Below are positions 46,024 to 55,036 of a DNA stretch of 64,000 bases, in pieces. The stretch is from positions 45,188 to 109,187 of the forward strand of contig JAOABQ010000014.1 of assembly GCA_026418275.1 (NCBI GenBank), given 5' to 3'. The notes under the pieces are model-generated. The model worked only from the letters and a program-made list of their open reading frames with translations. It did no database searches and was not told where the DNA came from. Position 1 is the first letter of the stretch. Every line of letters starts with the position of its first letter. Source of the stretch: Clostridia bacterium. GTDB taxonomy: Bacteria > Bacillota > Clostridia > Acetivibrionales > DSM-2933. A program made the position numbers and the translations under genes.

Positions 46024-47418
46024 TTACTGAATCCGGATATTTCCATTTTGGGTTTCCAAATTTATTTTTATCTTGTCATTCCCCTTAACCTCATCCAAGG
46101 TTTGTTTGTTTAACTCCTCTTTTACCTTAAGTTCAAGACCGTTCTTGATAGTCCCGTACTCAGTGAATGCCTTAAATTTTCCTTGCTGCTCTTTCGGAAG
46201 TTTTATGGAAATATCCTCAAATGAAGTTTTGATTTCTACGTCTTTTTCCAGCAATTTCTCCGTACTAAAGCTGACTTTTCCGTTTTCGTTGGTGATATTG
46301 ACAGCTTTATTTGCATTTACCAACTCAATGCCGCCAAACTGGTTTAGAATTTTAACATCCCCATCCATGTTTTTTGCAGTAATATTGCCATTATTCCCTT
46401 TTGCTTTTACGCTCCCTTTAATATTGCTTAACACAATTTCAGAATATTCACTATCCAAAATTACGTCGCCGTCAACCTGTTTTATATATATGGGACTATT
46501 TGAATTTGATACATCTGCATTGCCTTTGACATCCTCCACCTTCACTTCTCCGAACGCATTCCTTATAAGCAGGCTGCTGCCGATTCTTTTTACTTCAGTA
46601 CTTCCGTTTTGATTGTTTATTTCTGTTTTTCCTTTTATATTGTCGATCTTTATATTTCCATAAGCATTCTCAACCGAAAGGTCTCCACCCATATACCGGA
46701 CTTCCACATTTCCATGAGCATTGTTAATTTTAGCAGCGGCTATGATGCCTTCTACATTTAAGTCACCGAATTTGTTTGCAATTTCCAGGTTCATTTTTTC
46801 CGGCACCTTGATGATTATATTCATACGGATATTTTGAATTTTATTTTGGTTGTTTGAATATTGCTCCGCTTTTGAAATAAGCCTCAAATCATCACTTTCG
46901 TTTAATTCGATGAGAGCATCCGCAACCGTCTTTGCGTAAGCCTCATCGTTATTCTTAATGATGATATTTGCGTCTACTTCAATTTTATTTGACATACCTT
47001 TAATAATCTTTATATTTCCCCTGCTGCTGTCGATGACAAATTTGTCCTTTCCGTGTGTATCCAAGATTATGTTCTTTTTAAAAGTGGATTCATACCGGTA
47101 GATATGAAAGATCTGAGACAGCATGGGAGCTGACGCTCCGTTCAAGACACTGGTGATTGCATACGCTCCCACGCTGAAAAATATAATAACCGAGACCAGC
47201 ACAATGCTTAAAATATCAAACTTAACTTTGGGGTTTTCCTGCTTTGAAGCATAAATATATACCAGAATCTCGCCGCCTAAGGTAATTAACAATACCGGCC
47301 ACCATTTTATGATATGCTGCAAAGCGGAAACACCCGCGAGCTGGGTAGCCAGCATGATAATCCCAAGCACAATAAGAGAGATTCCCATTGAAAAGGTTCC
47401 TACCCGCCATTGTCTCAT
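46024..47418 (-). CDS. Membrane-anchored DUF4097-type beta-repeat protein
   Basis: 464 residues. The N-terminal ~95 residues carry three membrane segments (ISLIVLGIIMLATQLAG; WWPVLLITLGGEILVYIY; IVLVSVIIFFSVGAYAI), a LiaI/DUF5668-like head. The rest is a long right-handed beta-repeat of the DUF4097 adhesin-like type, with units such as VEGIIAAAKINNAHGNVEV and IRNAFGEVKVEDVKGNADV. It overlaps the upstream gene by 4 bp. In LiaF-like systems such proteins sense envelope state. Here it ends an ECF sigma operon, so an envelope-stress role is likely. Confidence 0.82.
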   Translation of the reverse strand: MRQWRVGTFSMGISLIVLGIIMLATQLAGVSALQHIIKWWPVLLITLGGEILVYIYASKQENPKVKFDILSIVLVSVIIFFSVGAYAITSVLNGASAPMLSQIFHIYRYESTFKKNIILDTHGKDKFVIDSSRGNIKIIKGMSNKIEVDANIIIKNNDEAYAKTVADALIELNESDDLRLISKAEQYSNNQNKIQNIRMNIIIKVPEKMNLEIANKFGDLNVEGIIAAAKINNAHGNVEVRYMGGDLSVENAYGNIKIDNIKGKTEINNQNGSTEVKRIGSSLLIRNAFGEVKVEDVKGNADVSNSNSPIYIKQVDGDVILDSEYSEIVLSNIKGSVKAKGNNGNITAKNMDGDVKILNQFGGIELVNANKAVNITNENGKVSFSTEKLLEKDVEIKTSFEDISIKLPKEQQGKFKAFTEYGTIKNGLELKVKEELNKQTLDEVKGNDKIKINLETQNGNIRIQ

Positions 47419-48236
47419 GAGTTGACATCTCCTTCCTTGTCGTTAGACTCTATTTTAGATCCTGCAAGAAGTTTAATTCCCCCCGCAATAAATAAGAAGG
47501 CAACAATGGCTGTTTGGATGTAGCTTCTGACTTTACCTTCAATAAATCGCTCCAACTCAGGAAGCACAATCCTTTCAAATAAGAGATAGCAGCCTATTAT
47601 AATGAGTGCATAAGCAATAAATTTGCCGGTATTTCTGATAAAAGGGGTTTTTCCTGTAAACCACGTAATAAAAATCAAGTTTTGATCCTCTTCCAACTCA
47701 CTGTTTGAGGCTTTATGCATTGCATCAAACAATCCAAAAAACCATATGATCGGAGCAAAAATAATAAATAGTCCAATACGAAGAAAATCCGTGAGGAAAA
47801 AGCAGAGAAAGAAAACGATCATCAATTGAATTCCCTGTCTTTGCAGCCCCAGGTACATATGCCCTGCTCCGGGAATAATGGACAGTACCATGGAAATGAC
47901 TTTTTTGTTCTGCATCTCCATATCCTTTTTATAAAGCTCAACCAGGTTTTCGTCTTGCCTAAAACCTTGCGCAAATATAAAACGGTTTACCTTTTCTACA
48001 AGCACCATGGCATCCACAATGGATGAAAGCCATAAAACGGGGATAAAGAATCCAAGAAACACCACTTCATCCGTATGGAAGATTTCATGTGTAAGTAAGA
48101 TTAAGGACACCACTAAGACTTGCGCAAAGAAAAAAACGGCTCCTCTGACGCTAAATCCCAGGTAAACATGCCCAAGGCCGGGGAAGAAGGATAGAATAAA
48201 GGTTTTAAATTTACTTTTTGCTTTCAACGCAATCAC
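47415..48236 (-). CDS. Polytopic membrane protein with two TM2-like modules
   Basis: 273 residues with about eight hydrophobic segments. The same motif occurs twice: FILSFFPGLGHVYLGFSVRG near residue 12 and SMVLSIIPGAGHMYLGLQRQG near residue 118. This is the pattern of TM2-type hairpins (PGxGxxYLG), so the gene arose by internal duplication. It overlaps the DUF4097 gene by 4 bp and follows the anti-sigma gene by 8 bp, in one operon. Confidence 0.78.
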   Translation of the reverse strand: MIALKAKSKFKTFILSFFPGLGHVYLGFSVRGAVFFFAQVLVVSLILLTHEIFHTDEVVFLGFFIPVLWLSSIVDAMVLVEKVNRFIFAQGFRQDENLVELYKKDMEMQNKKVISMVLSIIPGAGHMYLGLQRQGIQLMIVFFLCFFLTDFLRIGLFIIFAPIIWFFGLFDAMHKASNSELEEDQNLIFITWFTGKTPFIRNTGKFIAYALIIIGCYLLFERIVLPELERFIEGKVRSYIQTAIVAFLFIAGGIKLLAGSKIESNDKEGDVNS

Positions 48237-48244
48237 TCCTTTTA

Positions 48245-48727
48245 TTATTTTTTATCTGTTTTACTTGTTGTTTTTTTTTGTTTGAGTCTATCCATCGCAA
48301 TGACGGCTTCGTTTGTCAAGCGTTCGGACCAGCCGTTTACAAACATTTTCTCAATGGCTCCGGAGCTTTGTGCAATTTGTGAGGAACTTTCGGTAAAACG
48401 GCTGTATAGAGAATCAAAGGCTCCGTTGAAGGTAAGAAACAGCGTAATACAGGCAGCAACAACATAATAGAAAAAAATCTGCTTCTTTGAAAAGGTATAT
48501 GATTTTTTCTCATGCTGAATTTTTTTCATTACATTATCAGTAAATTGGGGGGAGACCATAGCTTCTGTACTTTCCATCCCATTGTCCTCGATCATCCGCA
48601 GGTAAATTTCCAGACAGTCATTACATTCCAATAGATGAGATTCCATTTCTGCAGCCGCTTCTTCATCTAAACCGCCCTCAGCATATAATTTCCACTGGCA
48701 TTCATCAAAATGCTTCAGCATGTTCAT
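48245..48727 (-). CDS. Anti-sigma factor with zf-HC2 domain
   Basis: 160 residues. The zinc-finger N-terminus has Cys10, His31, Cys35 and Cys38 (HLLECNDC). One membrane segment lies at about 83-103, followed by a short extracellular part. It overlaps the upstream sigma gene by 23 bp, so translation is coupled. It should hold that sigma factor at the membrane until a signal arrives. Confidence 0.9.
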   Translation of the reverse strand: MNMLKHFDECQWKLYAEGGLDEEAAAEMESHLLECNDCLEIYLRMIEDNGMESTEAMVSPQFTDNVMKKIQHEKKSYTFSKKQIFFYYVVAACITLFLTFNGAFDSLYSRFTESSSQIAQSSGAIEKMFVNGWSERLTNEAVIAMDRLKQKKTTSKTDKK

Positions 48728-49268
48728 CCTCCTCCCATTTTTTCCTTATCGCCTTCTTGGCCCTGTAAAGCCTTGATTCTACTGTCTTAAGACTTATTCC
48801 CTCTTCTATGGAGATTTCCTGGTAACTCTTTGACTGCATATAGTATTTCTTAAGTACCGTACTATACATTTCAGGTAATGCTTCAAACATTTTAAACAGC
48901 TTTTCCCTGTCTTCTTTTTTTGCCAGATGTTCATACAAGCGGTCTTCCTCATGCATATTCAATACATCTGCATCATCCAGGTAAATCACTTTGTTTAACG
49001 TCTCCTGTTTGTGTTTCCTTTTCCAATCAATGGCCTTATTCGTTGCTATTCTTCCGATCCATGTTTTAAAACCTCTTGATTCGTATTTTCCAAGGGAGCG
49101 ATAGATCTGAATAAATGTTTCCTGGGAAAGGTTTTCTGCTTCTTGGGGATCCCGTGCAATATTCATACAGATCGCAAAAATAAATGATTTATATTTTTCA
49201 ACAATTTGTCTAAAAGCGTCCTGGCTGCCATTCTGCGCTCTTTTGACCAACAGTTCATCCTGATCCAT
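48705..49268 (-). CDS. ECF-type RNA polymerase sigma factor
   Basis: 187 residues with region 2 (about 12-80; DPQEAENLSQETFIQIYRSL, FKTWIGRIATNKAIDW) and region 4 (about 125-178; YYMQSKSYQEISIEEGISLK). GGAGGGG before the ATG. It heads an operon with its anti-sigma factor, a TM2-like protein and a DUF4097 protein. A sequence with CGTCTAT lies 26 bp before its start, shared with the other sigma operon at 50415. Confidence 0.93.
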   Translation of the reverse strand: MDQDELLVKRAQNGSQDAFRQIVEKYKSFIFAICMNIARDPQEAENLSQETFIQIYRSLGKYESRGFKTWIGRIATNKAIDWKRKHKQETLNKVIYLDDADVLNMHEEDRLYEHLAKKEDREKLFKMFEALPEMYSTVLKKYYMQSKSYQEISIEEGISLKTVESRLYRAKKAIRKKWEEDEHAEAF

Positions 49269-49630
49269 GGCTCCCCTCCTTTCCTCACACTATAATAGAC
49301 GATTCATTTTTATAAAACCCTGCAAAGTTTTTAAAAAATTATTTTTTTGTAGAGGGTGGTGAAATATTTATACGGATAAATTGAATTTTCACAAATTCTA
49401 TCAAGGAAATCGAAGCACGATGTAAAATCTTCACCGCACTCAATATAGTATACCGCTTAAACACCTACTCTTCACTATTAATAATACTTTCCAAGAAGCG
49501 CATTTTTCATATACGCTCTCTCGGAAATCAGGAATTTTGTTACAAATTCCTGGGCAGTGGTATTATACAAATCATACTCCTCTATTCAATAAGTATACCG
49601 CATAGATCACAATGAGAAAGGACTTAAGGC
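49269..49630. other. Divergent promoter region
   Basis: No gene. The left part holds a possible ECF-type promoter for the sigma gene (minus strand); the right part holds the promoter of the flavodoxin-fold gene. Confidence 0.4.
49294..49324 (-). promoter_or_regulatory. Possible ECF-type promoter of the sigma operon
   Basis: On the minus strand CGTCTAT stands at a -10 place, 16 bp after a weak TGCAGGG -35 box. The -10 matches that before the sigma gene at 50415; the -35 does not. Confidence 0.3.
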
Positions 49631-50233
49631 ATGAGAATTTCTGTTATTTTAGGACATCCGAATAAAAAAAGTTTTGTTTATGCAATTGCAGAAACTACTG
49701 TTAATGTTTTAAATAAAAATGGACATGATGTACGTTTTCACGATTTGTTTGAGGAAAACTTCGATCCGGTTATCACAGGTAAAGAACTTGTTGAAGACGA
49801 CTCCTCTGATCCCCTTATCAGGAAACACTGCATGGAAATACAAGAGGCAGAAGGGATTATTATTATCCACCCCAATTGGTGGGGACAGCCTCCAGCTATT
49901 TTGAAAGGCTGGATAGACCGGATCATGCGCCCCGGTATAGCCTATACATTTGACCAAGAAAGTCTCGAAGACGGTATCCCACAAGGGCTTCTAAAAGCTG
50001 GTGCGGCAGTCGTATTCAACACTTCAAATACTCCTCTTAAAAGAGAATTGGAGGTATTTGGAGATCCCCTTGAAACCATTTGGAAAAACTGTGTATTTGA
50101 CTTCTGCGGCGTAAAAAACTTCTACCGGAAAAACTTTGGGGTTGTTTCGAAAAGTACACCGGAAGAACGGCAATCCTGGCTAAATCAGGTTGAAACAGCT
50201 ATAAATCAATATTTTCCCAGGAAATATGAATAG
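49631..50233 (+). CDS. NAD(P)H dehydrogenase/quinone reductase, flavodoxin-like fold
   Basis: 200 residues. It begins ISVILGHPNKKSFVYAIAE, the FMN/FAD phosphate-binding start of the family (Flavodoxin_2), followed by HDVRFHDLFEENFDPV and HPNWWGQPPAILKGWIDRIM, the quinone reductase active-site region. It reduces quinones or similar electron acceptors with NAD(P)H. It is single and lies between two sigma operons, without sign of membership in either. Confidence 0.92.
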   Translation: MRISVILGHPNKKSFVYAIAETTVNVLNKNGHDVRFHDLFEENFDPVITGKELVEDDSSDPLIRKHCMEIQEAEGIIIIHPNWWGQPPAILKGWIDRIMRPGIAYTFDQESLEDGIPQGLLKAGAAVVFNTSNTPLKRELEVFGDPLETIWKNCVFDFCGVKNFYRKNFGVVSKSTPEERQSWLNQVETAINQYFPRKYE

Positions 50234-50307
50234 CCTTGAAGCACCAAAAATAAAGAGCTGTTAAGGTTTCTCGGTTTAATACAGACAAAAATAATGTTAT
50301 AATTTTT

Positions 50308-50332
50308 AAGCCTTGGATAGGCTTTTTTTATT
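50308..50332 (+). terminator. Terminator after the oxidoreductase gene
   Basis: AAGCCT and AGGCTT form a short stem over TGGAT, followed by T7. Confidence 0.6.
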
Positions 50333-50351
50333 TTAATGAATATAAAAACAT

Positions 50352-50382
50352 TTTGAACGAACGGTGTACCTCATGCGTCTAT
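50352..50382 (+). promoter_or_regulatory. Probable ECF-type promoter of the second sigma operon
   Basis: TTGAAC, 17 bp, then CGTCTATAG, a typical ECF layout (GAAC and CGTC boxes). It lies 33 bp before the TTG start at 50415, so the sigma factor may activate its own gene. Confidence 0.45.
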
Positions 50383-50414
50383 AGGATAGAGCAGCTAAAA
50401 AGGAGGCGTAAATT

Positions 50415-50939
50415 TTGGATGAGTTCAACCTTTTCGAAGAGGCAAAGCAGGGTAATAAAAAAGCTTTTGAACAAATCATTACAACATATCACAACCAACT
50501 TTATTATACGGCCCTTGGTATTGTGAAATCTCCCTGGGATGCGCTTGATATATGTCAGGATACTTTTCTAAAAGCTTATACATCCTTAAATCATTTAAAG
50601 GATGTGTCCAAGTTTAGACCATGGATCAACCGGATCCTTATCAATAAGTGCAATGACTACTTCAGGCAATTCAGAAAAACGGTTACCCTTCAAGAGATTG
50701 AAAAAGACTGCCTTACCCAAGAGCTTAGTGAGGACAATATGGACCTTTTAAAATCACTTTCCTCACTAAAACAGGAATTTCGGATTGTACTTGTGCTGCG
50801 GTACTTTCAGGACTTACCCATTAAGGATATCGCAATGATTCTGGATTGTCCCGAAGGTACGGTTAAGTCAAGAATCAGCTATGCCCTTAAAGAATTAAGA
50901 AAATCAATGCAAACCTTAGACAAGGAGGGAATTCAATGA
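50415..50939 (+). CDS. ECF-type RNA polymerase sigma factor
   Basis: 174 residues with region 2 (about 10-75; SPWDALDICQDTFLKAYTSL, FRPWINRILINKCND) and region 4 (about 110-165; YFQDLPIKDIAMILDCPEGT). It starts with TTG at 50415 behind AGGAGG, and overlaps the following anti-sigma gene by 4 bp. Confidence 0.93.
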   Translation: MDEFNLFEEAKQGNKKAFEQIITTYHNQLYYTALGIVKSPWDALDICQDTFLKAYTSLNHLKDVSKFRPWINRILINKCNDYFRQFRKTVTLQEIEKDCLTQELSEDNMDLLKSLSSLKQEFRIVLVLRYFQDLPIKDIAMILDCPEGTVKSRISYALKELRKSMQTLDKEGIQ

Positions 50940-51766
50940 ACTGTGAAAAGGTATTGGAGCTTTTGGAGGAGTACGTTATGAATGAACTTACTTCTACAGA
51001 AAACGAGGAAATTCACAGGCATTTACAGCATTGCAAAGCATGTGCTCAGGAATATGCTGAAGTAAAAAATTTGGTCCCCAGACTGCAGGGCTTAAAAACA
51101 GCCTTAACTGTAAAGGAAGGTGTATTGGGAATGAATCAAAGAGATATTCTGAAAAAGACATACAAAAAAAGCTTTATACCAAGGTTTTTGCCTGGCGCTG
51201 CTGCTTGCTTGTTTTTTGCAGTATCCGTCTTAACCATGTCCATCATCGCGTTTCCTACATTTGCTTCTAAAGTCGCGCCGGAGCTTCCCGTTGTGAAGGA
51301 ATGGGTACAGGCAAAAGAACAAAATGAACAGGTAAAAAAGGAAGTAGTGCAAATGAAGGAAGATTACAAGCGGTTGGAGATTGAACTCAAAAAGATCAAA
51401 GATACTCAGATCAAGGAAATCCGGACAAGTGAAGGAATCTCCCCCGATGAAAATACAGCAGTGCAAGAGTTGGTTATTGATTTTATAAAGGCGCAGTATA
51501 AGGGGGATTTGGCCTTTATAAAAAGCATGTGCACCCAAGATTTTAAAGAAAAGATTGAGAAAAGAAAAAGTGATGTTTTAATGGTAAACCAAGGAAGCGT
51601 AATTTTCAGCACCATTACGAATGTGGCGAAGGATGGAGACAAGTACCTGGTTTTTGTAAGATTGACCGATACAAGTGAAAAGGAACGGGCAGAATATCAA
51701 CTTGACTTTGAACTGGTTAAGGAAAACGGTAAATTCCTGGTTGCATTTGTAGGCAAAGACGCATAG
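50936..51766 (+). CDS. Anti-sigma factor with zf-HC2 domain and extracellular C-terminal domain
   Basis: 276 residues. Zinc-finger residues Cys3, His29, Cys33 and Cys36 (HLQHCKAC). One membrane segment is at about 83-103 (GAAACLFFAVSVLTMSIIAF). An outside coiled coil follows (about 120-160) and a C-terminal ~100-residue domain of NTF2/DUF4878-like pattern (VQELVIDFIKAQYKGDLAFI ... ELVKENGKFLVAFVG), which could sense a ligand. Coupled by 4-bp overlap to the sigma gene. Confidence 0.9.
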   Translation: MNCEKVLELLEEYVMNELTSTENEEIHRHLQHCKACAQEYAEVKNLVPRLQGLKTALTVKEGVLGMNQRDILKKTYKKSFIPRFLPGAAACLFFAVSVLTMSIIAFPTFASKVAPELPVVKEWVQAKEQNEQVKKEVVQMKEDYKRLEIELKKIKDTQIKEIRTSEGISPDENTAVQELVIDFIKAQYKGDLAFIKSMCTQDFKEKIEKRKSDVLMVNQGSVIFSTITNVAKDGDKYLVFVRLTDTSEKERAEYQLDFELVKENGKFLVAFVGKDA

Positions 51767-51782
51767 TTTCTTTACTGTCATT

Positions 51783-51816
51783 TAAAAGGGGCTAACATTT
51801 GAGTCAGCCCCTTTTG
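51783..51816. terminator. Bidirectional terminator between convergent genes
   Basis: AAAAGGGGCT pairs with AGCCCCTTTT over a 13-base loop. It serves the anti-sigma gene on the left and the zinc-ribbon gene on the right. Confidence 0.8.
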
Positions 51817-51818
51817 AT

Positions 51819-51998
51819 TTACCACCGGTTCCTGCTTCTGTTTCCAAAAGAGTTCCTCTGCTGTTTGTTCGCTCTTCTGCACTCAGGACAACGTGTGGGT
51901 TCATTCACAAATCCCTTCTCCGCATAAAATTGCTGCTCACCTTCCGTAAAAAGGAAATCCGAATTACAATCCTTACAGCTTATGGTTTTATCCGCCAT
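51819..51998 (-). CDS. Small zinc-ribbon protein
   Basis: 59 residues from ATG 51998, with GGAGG upstream. Two Cys pairs, SCKDC (8/11) and RCPEC (37/40), form a zinc ribbon, and the C-terminus is basic (RANKQQRNSFGNRSRNRW). This matches the small zinc-ribbon (zf-trcl-type) proteins common in clostridia, of unknown or nucleic-acid-related role. Confidence 0.85.
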   Translation of the reverse strand: MADKTISCKDCNSDFLFTEGEQQFYAEKGFVNEPTRCPECRRANKQQRNSFGNRSRNRW

Positions 51999-52273
51999 AT
52001 TCCTACACCTCCTTAATATTTGGATTTAACTGATTTCGGGCTTCTACTCCAAAATATTAAAGAGAGAGGGATCCGAAAAAAGAATTAAATCTCCGTTCTT
52101 TATAGTATTAACCGTAAAAAGGAATTTTAAAACTATAAATATGGATTTCTGTTATTGTATAAGCAATTTGCAGTAAAACTTTAGCAATTCATGATTTCTT
52201 TTAAATTAATACTGTCATTCTGCTTGTAAGTTTAGTAAAATTATACTATATTGTTTATCATGGGGTGAGTCAA

Positions 52274-52474
52274 ATGGGGTTACTCATTACTATTTTTGCA
52301 AGTTTTCTTGGCATGGCTTATTTCTATTTCGGCAAAAAAAGGACAGAATTCAGCTTCCTGATCTTTGGGATTTTATTGATGGTCTATTCCTATTTTACTA
52401 CCAGCCTTTTTATGAATATAACTGCTGCGATTGTACTAGCGGCTGCCCCCTGGTTTATCCGGAGAATTTTTTAA
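52274..52474 (+). CDS. Small two- to three-helix membrane protein, function unknown
   Basis: 66 residues from ATG 52274, with GGGGTGAG upstream (an in-frame GTG at 52265 is possible). It consists of hydrophobic segments separated by GKKRTEFS and a short loop, ending AAPWFIRRIF. Small clostridial proteins of this pattern are widespread. No role can be given. Confidence 0.7.
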   Translation: MGLLITIFASFLGMAYFYFGKKRTEFSFLIFGILLMVYSYFTTSLFMNITAAIVLAAAPWFIRRIF

Positions 52475-52755
52475 GGACCTATTCCTTTACCCTTACTAAC
52501 GCATAAGAATTGGATGAAACCTTATTTGACAAAACAGAAGAACCGTTTTCATAAACCAAGGGTTTTACTTTTTGAAGACTGCTGCCATTTTATAAATTAT
52601 ATACCTTAAGGGCTTATCAAACTATGCTTATAAGAATTTCTAAAAATAATTTAATGAAAAAATTTTTTTCTATCATAATAATATAAGGATGCTTGTATAT
52701 TTTATTTATCGGCTATAATGAAGTACATAACAAAAGAGAGCATAGGAGGGTTATT

Positions 52756-54192
52756 GTGTCGAAATTAAAAGTTCTTTTAGCATCATCTGAAGTTGAACCT
52801 TTTGCTAAAACAGGCGGATTGGCAGATGTTGCCGGTTCCCTTCCCAAAGCATTTCACAAAATCGGTGACGACGTAAGGGTTGTCATGCCCAAGTACAAAA
52901 ATATCCCCCAAAGGTACTTGGAAAGTATGGAATATGTAGGGTATGTTTATGTGGATGTAGGCTGGAGGCATCAGTACTGCGGTATTTTTAAGCTGGATTA
53001 CAACGGGGTGATTGTTTATTTCCTGGATAACGAACAATACTTTGGCAGAGAAGGGCTTTACGGCTACAATGATGATGGGGAACGTTTTACATTTTTTTCT
53101 AAGGCAGTTTTACAAATGCTTCCCTGCATTGATTTCAAACCCGATATCCTGCACTGCAATGATTGGCAAACAGGGATTTTAAGTTTGATCCTTCATGCAC
53201 ATTATAAACACCTGGATTTCTATAAGGATATTAAAACCGTATATACCGTGCACAATTTAAAATACCAAGGTGTGTTCCCTAAAGAAATGATGGAACTCTT
53301 AAATATTGACTGGGAACATTTCACAGTTAATGGAATTGAGTTTTATGATAAAGTCAATTTCCTAAAGGCAGGTTTATTATATTCGGATATCTTAACAACC
53401 GTTAGTCCGACTTATGCAGAAGAAATAAAAACCGATTTCTATGGGGAAAATCTTTCTGAAACCATAAAAAAGCGAGCAGACAGTCTATATGGTATCGTAA
53501 ATGGAATCGATATGGAAGGGAATGACCCTGCAAATGATTCAAGACTCTTTAGAAACTATGATTCGGATAACCTCGACGGCAAATACGACAATAAAATTAA
53601 TCTTCAGCAAAGCTTGGGACTTCCAACTAGAAATGATATCCCGTTAATCGGAATTATCTCCAGGATGGTGCCTCAAAAGGGCTTTGACCTTATTTCATTT
53701 GTTTTGGACGATATTTTAAGGATGGACCTCCAGGTTGTTATTTTAGGTGCAGGTGAACAGCATTATGAGCATTTATTCAGTAATGCAGCTCATCATCACC
53801 CTACCAAGCTTTCAGTAAATCTGAAATATGATCCGGTTTTGGCCCAGCGCATTTATGCAGGTTCGGATATGTTTTTAATGCCATCCTTGTTTGAACCCTG
53901 CGGACTTAGCCAGCTATTTTCCCTACGGTACGGGTCTATTCCCATTGTACGGGAAACAGGAGGGCTTAAGGATACTATTCAGCCGCTAAATGAATTGACC
54001 GGTCAGGGAAATGGGTTTACATTTACAAGGTACAACGCGCATGACATGCTCTTTGCAATTAAGGAAGCAGTTCATGTATACCACCATCGGTCCATATGGC
54101 AAAATCTTGTTAAGAGGGGGATGAATCAAGATTTCAGTTGGTCTAAATCTGCATACCAGTACAGAGATCTGTATAAAAAGTTGAAAACCTAG
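52756..54192 (+). CDS. glgA: Glycogen synthase (ADP-glucose, GT5)
   Basis: 478 residues, the usual length, from GTG 52756 with AGGAGGG upstream; the frame is open 21 codons further. The ADP-glucose-binding motif KTGGLADVAGSLPKA is at 18-32. DILHCNDWQTGIL, YTVHNLKYQGVFP, GIVNGIDME, IISRMVPQKGFDLI and FEPCGLSQLFSLRYGSIPIV are all present. It extends alpha-1,4-glucan from ADP-glucose. No other glg gene is adjacent. Confidence 0.96.
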   Translation: MSKLKVLLASSEVEPFAKTGGLADVAGSLPKAFHKIGDDVRVVMPKYKNIPQRYLESMEYVGYVYVDVGWRHQYCGIFKLDYNGVIVYFLDNEQYFGREGLYGYNDDGERFTFFSKAVLQMLPCIDFKPDILHCNDWQTGILSLILHAHYKHLDFYKDIKTVYTVHNLKYQGVFPKEMMELLNIDWEHFTVNGIEFYDKVNFLKAGLLYSDILTTVSPTYAEEIKTDFYGENLSETIKKRADSLYGIVNGIDMEGNDPANDSRLFRNYDSDNLDGKYDNKINLQQSLGLPTRNDIPLIGIISRMVPQKGFDLISFVLDDILRMDLQVVILGAGEQHYEHLFSNAAHHHPTKLSVNLKYDPVLAQRIYAGSDMFLMPSLFEPCGLSQLFSLRYGSIPIVRETGGLKDTIQPLNELTGQGNGFTFTRYNAHDMLFAIKEAVHVYHHRSIWQNLVKRGMNQDFSWSKSAYQYRDLYKKLKT

Positions 54193-54401
54193 CCTTAAAC
54201 TTTATTGATCCACAGCCTGTTCTATGTGAATGCACTAACTCTGGATTTTTTAGTTGTTTCATCAGCAATACCAAATGTTTATATTTGAATAAATAGGGGC
54301 TGCCGCACTTTACTCCTTATCCTTGCGGTATGCCTCCTATTTTAAATAAGGCTTCTCGTTCATACTCATTTGCATTGACCTGTTAGAGCAATTCGCAAGC
54401 A

Positions 54402-54992
54402 TCAATTAACGCTTCGAAGCTCATAAAACACAAGATACTTTTCTCCAATGGGCTTTTGGTTTACATCCGTATTATACGCAAAACTCCACTCTGCAAAGAT
54501 CGATTTGCCTTCAAACAAGTAGTCCCTGTATTTTCCCCTAATGATGCGGATGTATTTATCCAACGTGTCCAATTCTTCCTGAACCAAAAAATCTTTATCC
54601 CCGATAAACTCTTTCGTCTCCTCTGAAAGAATTAAAGTTACATCCCGTTTTCCATAGGTTACCAGATTCCACAAATCCTTATCCACCGCTTCAATGACCG
54701 TCCTGTGGGCACTTATTTCTATAACACCGCTTTTTTTTGCAATAAAGTACGGATAGTAGATAACCATCCCATTGTCTTTATATTTTGAAAGAAGCGATAC
54801 TCCGTTCCGGTATGCCTCATCAGACCTCACACCCACAAATCTGGGTAAATTTAAGTCATTGCTGTTTTCCACAGCTACCCTGAGTGTCCACAACATATTG
54901 CTGTCCAGCGTAGAATGAGTATGAAACTCTTTCCAGGGCACTGTAGGTATATTTATATCTTTCAATTCAAAAAAACCCATATATTTATTCAC
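54402..54992 (-). CDS. Conserved-type hypothetical protein
   Basis: 196 residues from GTG 54992, with AGGTGG upstream. No signal peptide or membrane segment. An alpha/beta protein with FFELKDINIPTVPWKEFHTH near the start and an acidic middle (VTLILSEETKEFIGDKDFLV). I do not recognise the family. It lies 44 bp after the dGTPase-like gene on the same strand and may be co-transcribed. Confidence 0.65.
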   Translation of the reverse strand: MNKYMGFFELKDINIPTVPWKEFHTHSTLDSNMLWTLRVAVENSNDLNLPRFVGVRSDEAYRNGVSLLSKYKDNGMVIYYPYFIAKKSGVIEISAHRTVIEAVDKDLWNLVTYGKRDVTLILSEETKEFIGDKDFLVQEELDTLDKYIRIIRGKYRDYLFEGKSIFAEWSFAYNTDVNQKPIGEKYLVFYELRSVN

Positions 54993-55036
54993 TTTGAATC
55001 CACCTTTTGGCAGTCTGTAATGTTTACATAATTATA

